Below are positions 8,032 through 16,656 of a stretch of 64,000 bases of DNA, piece by piece. The DNA is taken from positions 7,820 through 71,819 of the forward strand of contig CAZOHG010000013.1 of NCBI GenBank assembly GCA_964579725.1, read 5' to 3'. This stretch comes from CAZOHG01 sp964579725. Lineage in GTDB: Bacteria > Zhuqueibacterota > JdFR-76 > BMS3Abin05. A program made the position numbers and the translations under genes. Below the pieces are notes generated by a model. The model made no database searches, had not been told where the DNA came from, and saw only the letters and a list, made by a program, of their open reading frames with translations. The first letter of the stretch is position 1. Every line of letters begins with the position of its first letter.

Positions 8032-8937
8032 CTAAGGTGCCAGTTTTTTCTCGTACTGCCAAAAAATGCGCGAAACGTGCGCATTGGCGTAGTGGAGGTA
8101 AAAAGCAATGGGGCCGATCCACGGAATGATCGAAACGGGTTGTCCTTGTGCTTTCATGTCAGCCAGACAGCGCCGGAGCAGCACGCCTCCTATGCCCTTG
8201 CCGCGGCAAATGGGGTCGGTGCCAATGGGGCCGAACCACCCGGTACCTTTGTTGTTAGCGTCGTAGGCGGAAAAAGCCACAATATCGCTGCCGTGAAAGG
8301 CCAGGTGAAGACTAATGGGGTCGTTTTTAAAGGTCGAAAGGATTTCCCCGACCCACGCCGGGAAACTTTTTTCCGCCCAGGCAACCACTGCAGCTTTGTC
8401 ACTCGCCGTAGCGCGGCGCACGAAGAAATTCTCCGCACGCAGGGCTTCTTCTTTCTCCTGAGTTGGGAAATCCTGATGAAGCAAATCCACCTCCATATTT
8501 TCAGTTTCGTCAAAACGGGTGTAGCCTCGTTTTTCGGCCATGACGACCGCCTCGGTGTAACGCGGATCAATGCCCGGTTGAAAATAATTAACGTACGAAC
8601 TTAAAAGCTGAATGCGCCCGACGCCGGCTTTCTTCATTTCCCCCTCCAGCCGATCAAATAGTTGCGTCGCAATACCTTGGCGCCGGTAATTCGGGTGGAC
8701 GCCGTACAACTTGGCCCAACCAATTAATTCCCCGTCGTCTGTCCGCACGACGCCTTCCACAAAGCCGATGATTTTTCCCTGCTCTTCCACCACCCAGGTC
8801 ATGTCAGGGCGAAAGGCATCGTCCCCGAAAGTTTTTTCTTGCAGTAGCTTCGGCGTCATGTGGTCGTACGTCAAAATTGAATCGAGAAATTCGGCGACCG
8901 AGTTGAGGTCCTTCGCTTCAAATGGGCGAATCGTCAT
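8032..8937 (-). CDS. Tandem GNAT-family N-acetyltransferase
   Basis: 301 residues holding two GNAT folds. The first (1-150) has the acetyl-CoA P-loop-like motif YRRQGIATQLFDRLEGEM; the second (150-301) has CRGKGIGGVLLRRCLADM. Both keep the R/Q-x-x-G-x-G/A core. The substrate cannot be told; the position just upstream of NamZ would allow an amino-sugar or cell-wall-derived acceptor, but this is only inference. Start ATG at 8937 has GGAGGA six bases upstream. Confidence 0.85.
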   Translation of the reverse strand: MTIRPFEAKDLNSVAEFLDSILTYDHMTPKLLQEKTFGDDAFRPDMTWVVEEQGKIIGFVEGVVRTDDGELIGWAKLYGVHPNYRRQGIATQLFDRLEGEMKKAGVGRIQLLSSYVNYFQPGIDPRYTEAVVMAEKRGYTRFDETENMEVDLLHQDFPTQEKEEALRAENFFVRRATASDKAAVVAWAEKSFPAWVGEILSTFKNDPISLHLAFHGSDIVAFSAYDANNKGTGWFGPIGTDPICRGKGIGGVLLRRCLADMKAQGQPVSIIPWIGPIAFYLHYANAHVSRIFWQYEKKLAP

Positions 8938-9044
8938 GGTTCCTCCTGAATTTTTTTTGGAAAGATTGTCAATTCTACAAAAGTGTTTTTTTCCCTGACC
9001 CAAAATGGCCGCGGTTCGGAAATTTGTTCGTTTTTCAAGTCCGG

Positions 9045-9067
9045 GATTTCCGGTTCTCCCGGAAATC
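9045..9067 (-). terminator. Strong hairpin between DUF1848 gene and GNAT gene
   Basis: Perfect 9-base stem GATTTCCGG (9045-9053) and CCGGAAATC (9059-9067) with a 5-base loop. On the minus strand it follows the DUF1848 gene, but the downstream T run is weak, so it may terminate, attenuate or stabilise the transcript. Confidence 0.4.
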
Positions 9068-9123
9068 TCCCTCTTCTTTTAAAAGGACGTGAAACAGGGA
9101 AAATGAAATCCCGTCTTTTTGTC

Positions 9124-9954
9124 TCAATTGTCGACCCACCCTTTGGCGAGAATTTTCTCTCGCGGAAAAATTTTGGGGTTGGCGTAACAGTACAGGCAGC
9201 CGTAGGGACAAGCGTAGTACCAGCCGATGTCCCAACTGGCGGTGCACCCGCACAACGGACGTTGGCCCTCCGCCTTTTTGGTGGACGCGGGCTCGCCGGT
9301 CGGGTGTAAAAGGGTCAATTTTTGGCCGTCAATGCACCGCGCCTGCGGGAATCCTTTCGTGCAGCAATAGTGCACCCGAGCGCCGAAAGCGTGCGCCAAA
9401 CTTTCCAACCGCCTGGCCTGCTCTTTTTTTTGGCTCAAGGGGATTTCCACAGCGGTGAACCCGTACATGGCCAGGTGCCGCGTCACCTTGGGGTAGAGAG
9501 AAAACCAGCTTACCGTAACATCTCGAATTCCCAGCGGCAGAATTTTTTCGGCAAGACGCGGGAAAAAGTCGATATTTGTGAGCAAGCGTCCCTCACTGTC
9601 CCGTACGTGGACGATGGGATCGAATCGCCAATTAACCCGAAGCGGATTGCCCACAAACTCAAGAATTTCGGGAAGTCGTTCCACCAGGGAACGCCAGCGA
9701 GGAACGTACGGTTCCAACGCGGAGCCGCCCATCCCCGTAATGGTGTAATGAATGTAAATCTGGTCGTAGCGAGCGAGGGTTTCCCGTACGCGCCGATTAT
9801 TGAGCAGAACCGTCGCATTTTTTGTCCAGAGAACAAGGGTGTGCACTTTCTCCGGCGGAAGTCGCTTTTCCAAAAAATCGACTAATTTTTTCGGGAAACA
9901 GGCCAAAAGCTCCACTCGCCGGCTGGCCGAAATCACCTTTTTCACATTCTGCAC
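9124..9954 (-). CDS. DUF1848 family radical SAM-like protein
   Basis: 276 residues. It starts with the family's ISASRRVELLACFPK stretch and contains VLWTKNATVLL and HYTITGMGG segments typical of DUF1848. Three cysteines near the C-terminus, Cys249-x3-Cys253-x2-Cys256, make a radical SAM type iron-sulfur motif placed unusually at the C-terminal end, as is normal for this family; more cysteines (CCTKG, CGC) precede it. Reaction unknown. No ATG fits the N-terminus: the start is a GTG at 9954, or possibly the GTG nine bases later, and the ribosome site is weak. Confidence 0.85.
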   Translation of the reverse strand: MQNVKKVISASRRVELLACFPKKLVDFLEKRLPPEKVHTLVLWTKNATVLLNNRRVRETLARYDQIYIHYTITGMGGSALEPYVPRWRSLVERLPEILEFVGNPLRVNWRFDPIVHVRDSEGRLLTNIDFFPRLAEKILPLGIRDVTVSWFSLYPKVTRHLAMYGFTAVEIPLSQKKEQARRLESLAHAFGARVHYCCTKGFPQARCIDGQKLTLLHPTGEPASTKKAEGQRPLCGCTASWDIGWYYACPYGCLYCYANPKIFPREKILAKGWVDN

Positions 9955-10711
9955 CCATTATTTTGTCCCAAAATGTCATTTTCAACCCGTGCCCCCCGTG
10001 AACGGGCAGTCTGGATTTCAACCTGTACGGAAGACAAAGACTTTCAGAAACCAATCGTCCCTCCTTCGAGAGGGGCAAGGGGACGTTTTCCCTGGTTTGC
10101 CTTTTGTTTAAAAAATTGAATTTTGGAAAGAATCCCAAAATAATCCCCCGTGTTTTTATTTCACCCCTACAGGGTGTTTTTTTGTCTTAGGCCCCCTTTT
10201 TCCTGTGCGTTGCCCTGGGCTTGTGTATTTCGCCCCTTCGGGACGGAAATTTCTGTCGGTAAGTTTTTTTCGTTCTTGCTTTTAATTTTTCTTAAGACAA
10301 TCCCATATTTGTAGCCACGAGCTCCGATCGCGATTTTAATTCTCTCAAAAAGATTCCGTACCAAACATCCCGCGTCCCGAAGAGACGCATGATTTTTATT
10401 TTACCGTACCCGAATAATCTTTTCTAAATTTAGGTGTTGGAGCAAACATTTGCAAGCCTGAAATGAAAGAAGTACGAAATATTTTGCTTCGATTACCCCC
10501 TGGCCACTAAATTCCAGGCTTGGAGATTTTTCCGTTGGATTGAATCGGTGGATTGGTCTCTGGCAAGTTCCTTTGCCTTTTTGCTTGCTTTTTCCCTTCA
10601 TTTTTTGTAAACTTCAAAAAATACGGCTTTCCTTGTCCAAAAGGGTACACCTGAATCTTTGGCGGGGCAATAGGGAAAGCCCTTTGGGCAACGGCGGAAA
10701 ACGGAGGCGGC
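9955..10711. other. Gene-free region with a dispersed-type repeat
   Basis: About 750 bases with no convincing gene. Short open frames exist on both strands but lack ribosome sites and recognisable products. The middle (10140-10400) is repeat-like and described separately; the flanks look like ordinary AT-rich spacer between the minus-strand DUF1848 gene and the plus-strand small membrane protein. Confidence 0.7.
10140..10400 (-). repeat. Degenerate intergenic repeat with CCC-GAAGGGG-type motifs
   Basis: Read on the minus strand the segment holds TCTCTTCGGGACGCGGGA, then GGCTACAAATATGGG, then TCCCGAAGGGGCGAAAT, then CCCAGGGCAACGC, then CCCTGTAGGGGTGAAAT. These short blocks, with two related copies of C-C-x-x-x-A/T-GGGG-x-GAAAT, resemble the dispersed intergenic repeats seen in many Bacteroidetes/Chlorobi and relatives, which produce spurious short frames. 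A 65-codon frame across it (10167-10364) is therefore not called a gene. Recognition is by memory of the pattern. Confidence 0.5.
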
Positions 10712-11023
10712 ATGGCTTTTTACCGAAAACGAATCGACAATCTTGTTACGCGGATTGAGAAGGCTTTGGCCAAATGGGAACGCATTTCCATTACGGAATA
10801 CGAGGAGTACCGTCGCAATAAAAAAAGTGTGCTGTTTTTTAATTTTCTGCTCGGTGTCTTTCGCGGAGTGGGATTTGTCATTGGCGCTACGGTTGTGGGT
10901 GCCATTGTCCTGGCTATTTTGACCTGGGTCCTTTCCAAATCGATTAATATGCCCGTTGTGGGTGAATTTATTGCGAAAATTGTCGATTACGTGCATTTGT
11001 ACTCACAGGGTGCACCTCCCTGA
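10712..11023 (+). CDS. Small membrane protein, DUF5665-like
   Basis: 103 residues: a charged amphipathic N-terminus (1-40, with IEKALAKWERISITEYEEY), then hydrophobic residues about 45-75 making one long or two short membrane helices (VGFVIGATVVGAIVLAILTWVL), then a short tail. This layout matches DUF5665 proteins of unknown function. A GGAGG lies just upstream of the ATG. It stands alone, with 298 bases to the next gene. Confidence 0.75.
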   Translation: MAFYRKRIDNLVTRIEKALAKWERISITEYEEYRRNKKSVLFFNFLLGVFRGVGFVIGATVVGAIVLAILTWVLSKSINMPVVGEFIAKIVDYVHLYSQGAPP

Positions 11024-11282
11024 TTTCCAGAGAAAAGCCCTCAAGCCCCTTTTTAAGTTAAAAATCTTCCTTAAACAACCGATTTTTTCTCGTCCATTTG
11101 CCGCATTTGTTGCTTGTATTTTTGGGAAAATGACCGCTGTTGAAGTGCCCTCAAAAAAATGCCCTAAAAAGTCCCAAACAACTACAAAATCAGTAAAGAT
11201 TGAATTTTTTTTGTCGATACAAAATAAAGAGAGAGCTGAAAAACCCTTTTACCAAAGAAGAGCGGATTGCCGGTTACATTTT

Positions 11283-11301
11283 TCAAATGATAATCATTCA
11301 C
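11283..11301 (+). promoter_or_regulatory. Fur-box-like palindrome
   Basis: The 13-base perfect palindrome AATGATAATCATT (11286-11298) is identical to the core of the 19-base Fur box GATAATGATAATCATTATC; 14 of the 19 positions agree by hand count. It sits 20 bases before the start codon of the lipoprotein, where a bound repressor could block transcription. No fur gene is in the window, so the regulator is inferred. Confidence 0.45.
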
Positions 11302-11321
11302 AAAATTAAGGAGGTATTCCC

Positions 11322-12014
11322 GTGAGAAAAATACGTTTTTTGGCCCTATTGTTGAGCCTTGTGGCGATGGTGTTTTCCGGTTGTTTGGAACAAAACGGGA
11401 CGGGTAGCTCTACGCTGCCTCAATTCCCCACGGTTGTGACATTTTTGGGGCCGTCCTCACCAAACGCTCCTCAGGAACTCGGCACCTACGTCAGTCAATT
11501 CAATGCCAATACGGCCATGGCTTTTTCCTATTTGACCCTGGCCCGTCTGCAAAAGCCCCACACCGAGGGCAACACCACCACATGGACGATTACTTCCGGT
11601 CAATTGGTGGCTACCATTCAGGCTGTTAAAGGTGACGATTCTGCCGATTGGACATTTGAACTAAACGGCACCGACCAAAGCGGCAATACGTACGACCATT
11701 TTCAATTTATGACGGGAACGTCCACAATGGACGGCAAAACCGGCACGCTGCACATTTTTGACGCCTCCGGCACCGAAATCGGGTTGTTTGAATGGTCCGA
11801 GACGGACGGCGGTGTCAAAACGGCCGATTTGACCGTATACGGAAGCCCCAACACCAAATATTCCCTTCTGAATAATGCAGATCATTCCGGCTCGTTGGAC
11901 GTTTTCAAGGGGACGGTAAAAACGTACCACGCCGAGTGGAACGCCAGTGGAGCCGGTACGTGGCAAAAATACGATGCCAACGGTTCGGTTTCCGATTCCG
12001 GTAGCTGGTCTTAA
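11322..12014 (+). CDS. Lipoprotein of unknown function
   Basis: 230 residues from a GTG start with an AAGGAGGT ribosome site six bases upstream. The N-terminus is a lipoprotein signal ending in VFSGC, with Cys21 as lipidation site. The mature part is rich in Gly, Thr, Ser and Asp, and looks like repeated beta-strands (for example TWTITSGQLVATIQAV, TGTLHIFDASGTEIGLFEW), probably a beta-sandwich or barrel at the outer membrane. I recognise no family. The Fur-like site upstream suggests metal-dependent expression. A good terminator follows. Confidence 0.8.
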   Translation: MRKIRFLALLLSLVAMVFSGCLEQNGTGSSTLPQFPTVVTFLGPSSPNAPQELGTYVSQFNANTAMAFSYLTLARLQKPHTEGNTTTWTITSGQLVATIQAVKGDDSADWTFELNGTDQSGNTYDHFQFMTGTSTMDGKTGTLHIFDASGTEIGLFEWSETDGGVKTADLTVYGSPNTKYSLLNNADHSGSLDVFKGTVKTYHAEWNASGAGTWQKYDANGSVSDSGSWS

Positions 12015-12040
12015 ACAGTGACAAAATTCTGAAATTACTC

Positions 12041-12074
12041 AAAAGCCCCTGTCTTTTCAAGAAAGGGGCTTTTT
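12041..12074 (+). terminator. Rho-independent terminator after lipoprotein
   Basis: AAAAGCCCCT (12041-12050) pairs with AGGGGCTTTT (12064-12073), loop 13 bases, ending in a T run. Confidence 0.85.
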
Positions 12075-12233
12075 AAAGAAGGGGAAGGAATCCCTGTTTT
12101 GAACGCAAAAAAAAATTTTTTCAAAAAAAGCATTTTTTTTAAAACAAAATGGCCGTTCGTTCGTATTAAATAATGAATTTTGGCTAAATCCCCTTATGAC
12201 CCCAGATGATGAGACCCCCATCATCTCCTCCGC

Positions 12234-12265
12234 AAAAGGGCTGCCGCAAAACGGTCAGCCCTTTT
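12234..12265 (-). terminator. Rho-independent terminator after PilZ gene
   Basis: AAAAGGGCTG (12234-12243) pairs with CAGCCCTTTT (12256-12265); T-rich on both sides, so it works in either direction. It follows the PilZ gene by about 25 bases. Confidence 0.8.
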
Positions 12266-12290
12266 GTTCTTTTAAGAAAAAAAACGAAAA

Positions 12291-12986
12291 TTATTTGTGA
12301 ACCGGACGAAATAATTGGTTCAAACGCGACGTCAGGGTAACGGCGTTTCTCTTTGTGGAAGCGCGCTTGGCACCACGACAAAGACGCAGAAATTCCTGCA
12401 AAAGACCGGGCGAATAATTTGGCTCCTGCCGCTTGAGTTCGTCCAAAATCTCCAAGAAAAACCATTTTTCTTCTACGCGTAGCGCAGCGGTGACATCCTG
12501 AAAAGAGCGGTACAGGCGATTTCGGAGCCGTTTTTCTTCGTGAAAATTTTCCGCCTGCATGAAATTGTCCGATTGCCGTAGGCGGGTGAGGAAAATGGCA
12601 TTGACCTCCGTTTCCAGAGGGGCGCGATTTTTCTTTGAGGGAATCCGAATCCCCTGCAAACCGCCGAATTTTTCAAATTTAATGGCAAAATAAAAGGCGT
12701 GCGGGTCCCCTGTTCCTTCTTTGCGAACCAGTTTGCCTGCGTAGGTGACTTCCGGTTTGTGGGGAATGCGAATCTCAATTTGCGGGAAAACATCGCCCAC
12801 GTGGAATTTCTCCTCAAAACGGGTGCAAAAACACAAAATGCCTGCGGGGCTGAAATTGACAACTTCTGCCTGACAGGACTGCCCGTCCAGAAAAAAGACC
12901 CGCGCCTCGATTTTTTCCGGCATAGTAGGCCGAAGTCGGTAGTATTTTCTTCTTTCTTTTTTGACGGTTTGTTCGGGTTTACGCAT
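12291..12986 (-). CDS. PilZ domain protein (c-di-GMP receptor)
   Basis: 231 residues from the ATG at 12986. A PilZ domain occupies about 8-110: the arginine motif in ERRKYYRLRP and the downstream NFSPAGI motif (D/N-x-S-x-x-G) are those that bind cyclic di-GMP. The C-terminal half (about 130-231) is helical and charged and I do not recognise it. PilZ proteins turn c-di-GMP level into changes of motility or surface polymer synthesis. The start is uncertain: another in-frame ATG at 13013 adds nine residues but has no ribosome site; the chosen one has GGAAGG rather close to it. Confidence 0.85.
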   Translation of the reverse strand: MRKPEQTVKKERRKYYRLRPTMPEKIEARVFFLDGQSCQAEVVNFSPAGILCFCTRFEEKFHVGDVFPQIEIRIPHKPEVTYAGKLVRKEGTGDPHAFYFAIKFEKFGGLQGIRIPSKKNRAPLETEVNAIFLTRLRQSDNFMQAENFHEEKRLRNRLYRSFQDVTAALRVEEKWFFLEILDELKRQEPNYSPGLLQEFLRLCRGAKRASTKRNAVTLTSRLNQLFRPVHK

Positions 12987-13216
12987 GGCCCTTCCGATTT
13001 TAAACCAGATCATTCGGCTTTTATTTTTATTTTCGGTAGATTCAGGCAAAATAGTTAGTTGGAAGGAGTCGAAAGGAACACTTCGGTCCCAGAGCGGTCG
13101 GGCCGCTATTTTTGGGAGGGTTAGCCGGTTTCTGTGGCAATCTTGGAGAAATTCAGTTTGAAGTTTGAAATAAACGGCTCAAAAGAGTAAGTCTTTCGAA
13201 AGATTTCTTTAAAACC

Positions 13217-13245
13217 AAAAGCCCTGCCGCTCAGGCAGGGCTTTT
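13217..13245 (-). terminator. Rho-independent terminator after DUF3078 gene
   Basis: Perfect 12-base stem, AAAAGCCCTGCC (13217-13228) and GGCAGGGCTTTT (13234-13245), with a 5-base loop. Confidence 0.88.
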
Positions 13246-13274
13246 GAAAAAGTTCGATTACTGCGACCGGAATT

Positions 13275-14129
13275 TTAATAAAAATTGTAGGTCAGGCCAA
13301 CCGCCAGGGCTTCTTGAATCTGCGTTTTGGGCGAGATGTCCTTGTCGTAGAACAGGTTGACAATCAGATTAACAGCAAGGTATTTGGACACCTTAGCCGA
13401 CCAGGAATTGTCCCATTTGACGTCCACAGCGCTCATATTGGCAAAGCTGGAAAAAAGCCCCAATCGAGACACGTAAAGCAAATTGCTGGCCAGTTTTGTT
13501 TCCAATTCCGTGACCGATTGAAGTCCGGTCTCAAATTTGGTTTTTTCAATAACGTCGGGCGTCGACGCTTTGTCAGCGTATTTGTACATCCAGTACCGGT
13601 TGGTGACGGTTTCTTTCAAACCGAGGCCGAAACGCGTGGTGAATTTTGGCCGGATGGTCCAACCCACGCCGGCTCCGCCCGTAATGAAAGCCGGATCGAA
13701 AAAACCGGATTTGGGGATGGCCGGTGTTTGGGAATAATCGTACCCCGTGGCAAATTGCGTCAACAGACCGGCAGAGACGTAAGGATTGACAAAGTAGCCG
13801 ATTTTGCGTGTGTAGAGAGCCCGCAGATCGATCCTGTCCACGGCATTTCGCAAGCCCTGGTCGCCGATTTTAGACTGTCCGAAAGCAAATTGACCGGTGA
13901 TTTTCCACACAAATTGGGGTTGATTGTTAAGGAATTGCGAATTCAGAGTGAAAGTGTAGGCGTAGGCGTTTTCCCCGCCGGCAGCCCAATTGCTGTAGCT
14001 GTTCTGGGTAATGTTCAATCCGCCTACCACCGTTGGCTGGTAGCCGAATTTTTCTTTTTCGCCCGCTTTCAAAGAAACTGTGCTCGCCGTAAAACTTAGG
14101 GCGAATAAAAAAATAATCAACTTTTTCAT
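13275..14129 (-). CDS. DUF3078 outer-membrane protein
   Basis: 284 residues with a signal peptide (KKLIIFLFALSFTASTVSLKA). The mature part begins with the DUF3078 signature GGLNITQNSYSNWAAGGEN, followed by alternating beta-strands and a C-terminal aromatic residue (LTYNFY), as in outer-membrane beta-barrels. DUF3078 proteins are common in Bacteroidetes and relatives; their function is unknown. The ATG at 14129 is set by the signal peptide and a GGGAGG ribosome site. It is transcribed from the Kbp-like gene side, with 95 bases between them. Confidence 0.88.
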   Translation of the reverse strand: MKKLIIFLFALSFTASTVSLKAGEKEKFGYQPTVVGGLNITQNSYSNWAAGGENAYAYTFTLNSQFLNNQPQFVWKITGQFAFGQSKIGDQGLRNAVDRIDLRALYTRKIGYFVNPYVSAGLLTQFATGYDYSQTPAIPKSGFFDPAFITGGAGVGWTIRPKFTTRFGLGLKETVTNRYWMYKYADKASTPDVIEKTKFETGLQSVTELETKLASNLLYVSRLGLFSSFANMSAVDVKWDNSWSAKVSKYLAVNLIVNLFYDKDISPKTQIQEALAVGLTYNFY

Positions 14130-14224
14130 CAGTGACCTCCCGAATAAATGAAATTGCTCCGATATTGCCCATTGAAAATCGGGAACTTTCTTGGCAGAAA
14201 GTTCCCGCCAAAACCGATTGCACG

Positions 14225-14662
14225 TCACGCTTCTACATCCGGAATGCGGATTTTCTGCCCCGGGTAAATCAAGTCCGGATTCTTAATGACTTCCCGATTG
14301 GCTTCGAAAATCTTGGTGTAGAGCGAAGCCTTCTTGTAAAAATGCAAAGCAATTTTGGAAAGGGAATCGCCGCTCTTCACCGTGTAAAATGTAACCTGCT
14401 GTTTGGGCTCGGGTGCGAGAAAATGATCATCGTTCACTTTGGCGACTCCCTCCACATTTCCTGCAATAAGAATGGCTTTCTCTTTTGTAGCCGCCGAATC
14501 ACAAACGCCCGTCAGAAAAACCGTTTCGTCTTCGACTTGCACCTTTAATTGGCTAATGTGGTCGCCGAATTCCTTTTGAAGTATTTCTTCGATTTTTTCG
14601 GCTTTGTTTTCGTGGCCAAGAATTTTGGCCCCTGCGTTTTTAACAAAATCAAACCAACCCAT
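14225..14662 (-). CDS. kbp: BON-LysM protein, Kbp/YgaU-like
   Basis: 145 residues, close to E. coli Kbp (149). The start GWFDFVKNAGAK parallels GLFNFVKDAGEK of Kbp; a BON domain follows (about 22-82) and then a LysM domain (about 93-143) with FYTVKSGDSLSKIA and DLIYPGQKIRIP. E. coli Kbp is a cytoplasmic potassium-binding protein whose BON and LysM domains close around the ion and which supports growth at high potassium. There is no signal peptide here either. The ATG at 14662 is preferred to one six bases upstream because of ribosome site spacing (AAGGAG) and the Kbp alignment. Confidence 0.88.
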   Translation of the reverse strand: MGWFDFVKNAGAKILGHENKAEKIEEILQKEFGDHISQLKVQVEDETVFLTGVCDSAATKEKAILIAGNVEGVAKVNDDHFLAPEPKQQVTFYTVKSGDSLSKIALHFYKKASLYTKIFEANREVIKNPDLIYPGQKIRIPDVEA

Positions 14663-14680
14663 TTTCATATCTCCTTCATT

Positions 14681-15241
14681 TCATTTGATTTCTTGTTGTG
14701 GAGAGCGCGAATAGACTTGCTCCTGCGTTTTCATTTGAGGAACAACCGAAAGAATGGCATCTACATTCAAAAAAAGCCATTGTCGGCTGACCCCCAAGGA
14801 AGCAAGCCATTCGGACAATCCGTTAGTCCCGTTTAAATCTTTGCTAAGCACCCAAAGGACAGCGGGAATCCAGTGCAAGGCCAGATTTTTGGCCGCTGCT
14901 CTTCGGATGCCAAATTTTTGTGTCAATTGAGAGAACAGAATACCTTCTTCAATACCGAAAATCGCACGCAACAAAGTGCTTTGTCGGGATGGTGAAAGTG
15001 ACGGAATCTCATTGGCGTCTTGAACCTGTTTCATGAACAAAAGTATCTCCCGCAACTCCGTTCTGAATTGAAAGGGGTGCGTGAATCGCTCCCGAAGCTG
15101 GAAAAGCACGCACTCCGCAATGGTTGAGATGAGTTTCTCTTCCCCTTTCTGATCGGAAAGAGCAAGGTTTGTAAAGAGTCCAGCGCTTTTCCCCTTCAAA
15201 AAGACGGCAATCTTTTGTGCTTTTTCTGACAGATTTTTCAT
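14681..15241 (-). CDS. Hypothetical protein, weak DUF937 resemblance
   Basis: 186 residues, mostly helical, no signal peptide or membrane segment. The region at about 108-160 (ALHWIPAVLWVLSKDL followed by GLSEWLASLG) recalls the DUF937/YidB pattern in which several helices are followed by a Gly-Leu-rich turn, but the match is weak. It starts 18 bases upstream of the Kbp-like gene and should be co-transcribed with it, so it may have a role in the same stress response. Function unknown. Confidence 0.65.
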   Translation of the reverse strand: MKNLSEKAQKIAVFLKGKSAGLFTNLALSDQKGEEKLISTIAECVLFQLRERFTHPFQFRTELREILLFMKQVQDANEIPSLSPSRQSTLLRAIFGIEEGILFSQLTQKFGIRRAAAKNLALHWIPAVLWVLSKDLNGTNGLSEWLASLGVSRQWLFLNVDAILSVVPQMKTQEQVYSRSPQQEIK

Positions 15242-15264
15242 TTCTTCTTTTGGTTAAGAGTAAA

Positions 15265-15289
15265 AAGCCGGACAAATTTTGCCCGGCTT
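15265..15289 (-). terminator. Rho-independent terminator after DUF4332 gene
   Basis: AAGCCGG (15265-15271) pairs with CCGGCTT (15283-15289); on the minus strand five T follow. It lies 20 bases behind the DUF4332 stop. Confidence 0.75.
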
Positions 15290-15311
15290 GTTTGGCAGTT
15301 ATCAAATTCGG

Positions 15312-15722
15312 TTAATAGGTAACCTTGGGGTCCAAAGTTTTGGCGTGGTCAATCCAGGACTGAACCATCTTTAAATTGGGCAATTGTCGCACCAACTTTT
15401 TCTCTTCGTTTACTTCTTTCATCTTCGCCAAAAGATTTTCGGCGTTGCGATTTCGCAGTTCTTTTACCGTGTCTACACCGGCCACTTCCAGCAATTCGGC
15501 ATATTCGCTGCCAATGCCCTGAATCCGGTACAAATCGGCCATGTTGACCCATTTCAAGATAAGTTGGTCGCTGATGCCCGTTTTTTCCACAATTTCCTGA
15601 CGCCCCTTTTTGGTGGCACCTTTCTCCAACAAGGCGCTGACACTTTTAATACCGGCAGCTCGTAATTTTTCAGCGTAGGCAGGCCCAATTCCTTCGATGT
15701 GGTCAATTTTGTAATTTGCCAT
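15312..15722 (-). CDS. DUF4332 helix-hairpin-helix protein
   Basis: 136 residues made of two helix-hairpin-helix units: IEGIGPAYAEKLRAAGI at about 9-25 and IQGIGSEYAELLEVAGV at about 67-83. This is the DUF4332 arrangement; such HhH pairs often bind DNA in a sequence-independent way, but no function is established for this family. GAGGAG ribosome site upstream of the ATG. It sits between MscL and the Kbp group. Confidence 0.85.
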   Translation of the reverse strand: MANYKIDHIEGIGPAYAEKLRAAGIKSVSALLEKGATKKGRQEIVEKTGISDQLILKWVNMADLYRIQGIGSEYAELLEVAGVDTVKELRNRNAENLLAKMKEVNEEKKLVRQLPNLKMVQSWIDHAKTLDPKVTY

Positions 15723-15799
15723 TTTTCCATCTCCTCTTCATTAATTCTCTTCAATAGTTCGTTTATTTAACACAATCGCACCTGAAATAGAATGCAGTA

Positions 15800-16204
15800 T
15801 TAGGATTTTGATTTCAGTAGATCGCGAATTTCTTCCAAAAGGACTTCCTGTTTGGGTGGAGCAGGAGGGGCCTTGGGGGCCGCTTCTTCTTTTTTCTTGG
15901 CAGAGTTAATTCCTTTGACGACCAAGAAGATTGAAAAAGCTACGATCAGAAATTCGATAATCGTATTAATAAATTTCCCGTAGTTGATGGTCACAGCAGG
16001 CGTGTCCCCAACGGCGTGTTTAACGATGATGACCAGATTGGAAAAATCAATGCCTCCCAACAAAACTCCAATAGGCGGCATGATGACATCGGCCACCAGA
16101 GAGGTGACGATCTTTCCGAAAGCCACCCCAATGACGATGCCAACGGCCATGTCAATGACATTTCCCTTCAAGGCAAAGGCCTTGAATTCCTTCATTAGGC
16201 TCAT
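15800..16204 (-). CDS. mscL: Large-conductance mechanosensitive channel
   Basis: 134 residues, the normal MscL size (136 in E. coli). It has the amphipathic N-terminal helix (MKEFKAFALKGNVIDMAVG), the pore-lining helix 1 (VIDMAVGIVIGVAFGKIVTSLV), the periplasmic loop, helix 2 (IIEFLIVAFSIFLVVKGIN) and the C-terminal cytoplasmic bundle ending in EVLLEEIRDLL. It releases solutes on hypo-osmotic shock. The ATG at 16204 has AGGAGG eight bases before it. Its neighbours also suit an osmotic or envelope-stress role. Confidence 0.97.
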   Translation of the reverse strand: MSLMKEFKAFALKGNVIDMAVGIVIGVAFGKIVTSLVADVIMPPIGVLLGGIDFSNLVIIVKHAVGDTPAVTINYGKFINTIIEFLIVAFSIFLVVKGINSAKKKEEAAPKAPPAPPKQEVLLEEIRDLLKSKS

Positions 16205-16590
16205 TTTCTTTCCTCCTAAGGTTTTTGTGTGTTGCCAATTATCACAAAGCTCCCCCGTTTCCCGATTTTGAAAGCTTATTTTTGAATATGGTGTTCTGTA
16301 TAAAGGTGCGGTGCCCTTTTGGCTTTCCAAAGTTATTAAAAGCAATTTTCAAAATCAAGTAGAATTTTTCAAAAGGTGTGCCAAAAAATTCCGTTCCTGC
16401 GGCAATTCTTTTTTACCTCGTAAATTCTGGAAAAACAATGTTGTATTTTTCATCTGATATTCCCGTTCATGTCCTGACCACTTTTCGCTCCCCATTTTCT
16501 GCGAAATCTAACCCACTTTGAAAATCAAAAGTGTGTCTTTTGCCCCAGAATAAAATCGGTTTGTGAAAAACAGGAGCCGAATAAATTAAC
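16205..16590. other. Intergenic region upstream of mscL
   Basis: About 390 bases, AT-rich, between mscL and the OmpA terminator. It must hold the mscL promoter on the minus strand, but no hexamer pair is good enough to call. No gene seen. Confidence 0.6.
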
Positions 16591-16623
16591 AAAAAGCCCG
16601 CAGAGAAAAATTCCTCTGCGGGC
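16591..16623 (-). terminator. Rho-independent terminator after OmpA-family gene
   Basis: GCCCGCAGAG (16596-16605) pairs with CTCTGCGGGC (16614-16623); on the minus strand the stem is followed by TTTTTGTTAATTT. Confidence 0.88.
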
Positions 16624-16656
16624 CTGGTGTGTTGGTGCGACTGAGGCCGCATGAGG

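Noticed and set aside
10167..10364. A 65-codon frame on the minus strand
   Set aside because: It coincides with the dispersed-type repeat; such repeats give spurious short proteins with a PKGRNTQAQGNA-like stretch.
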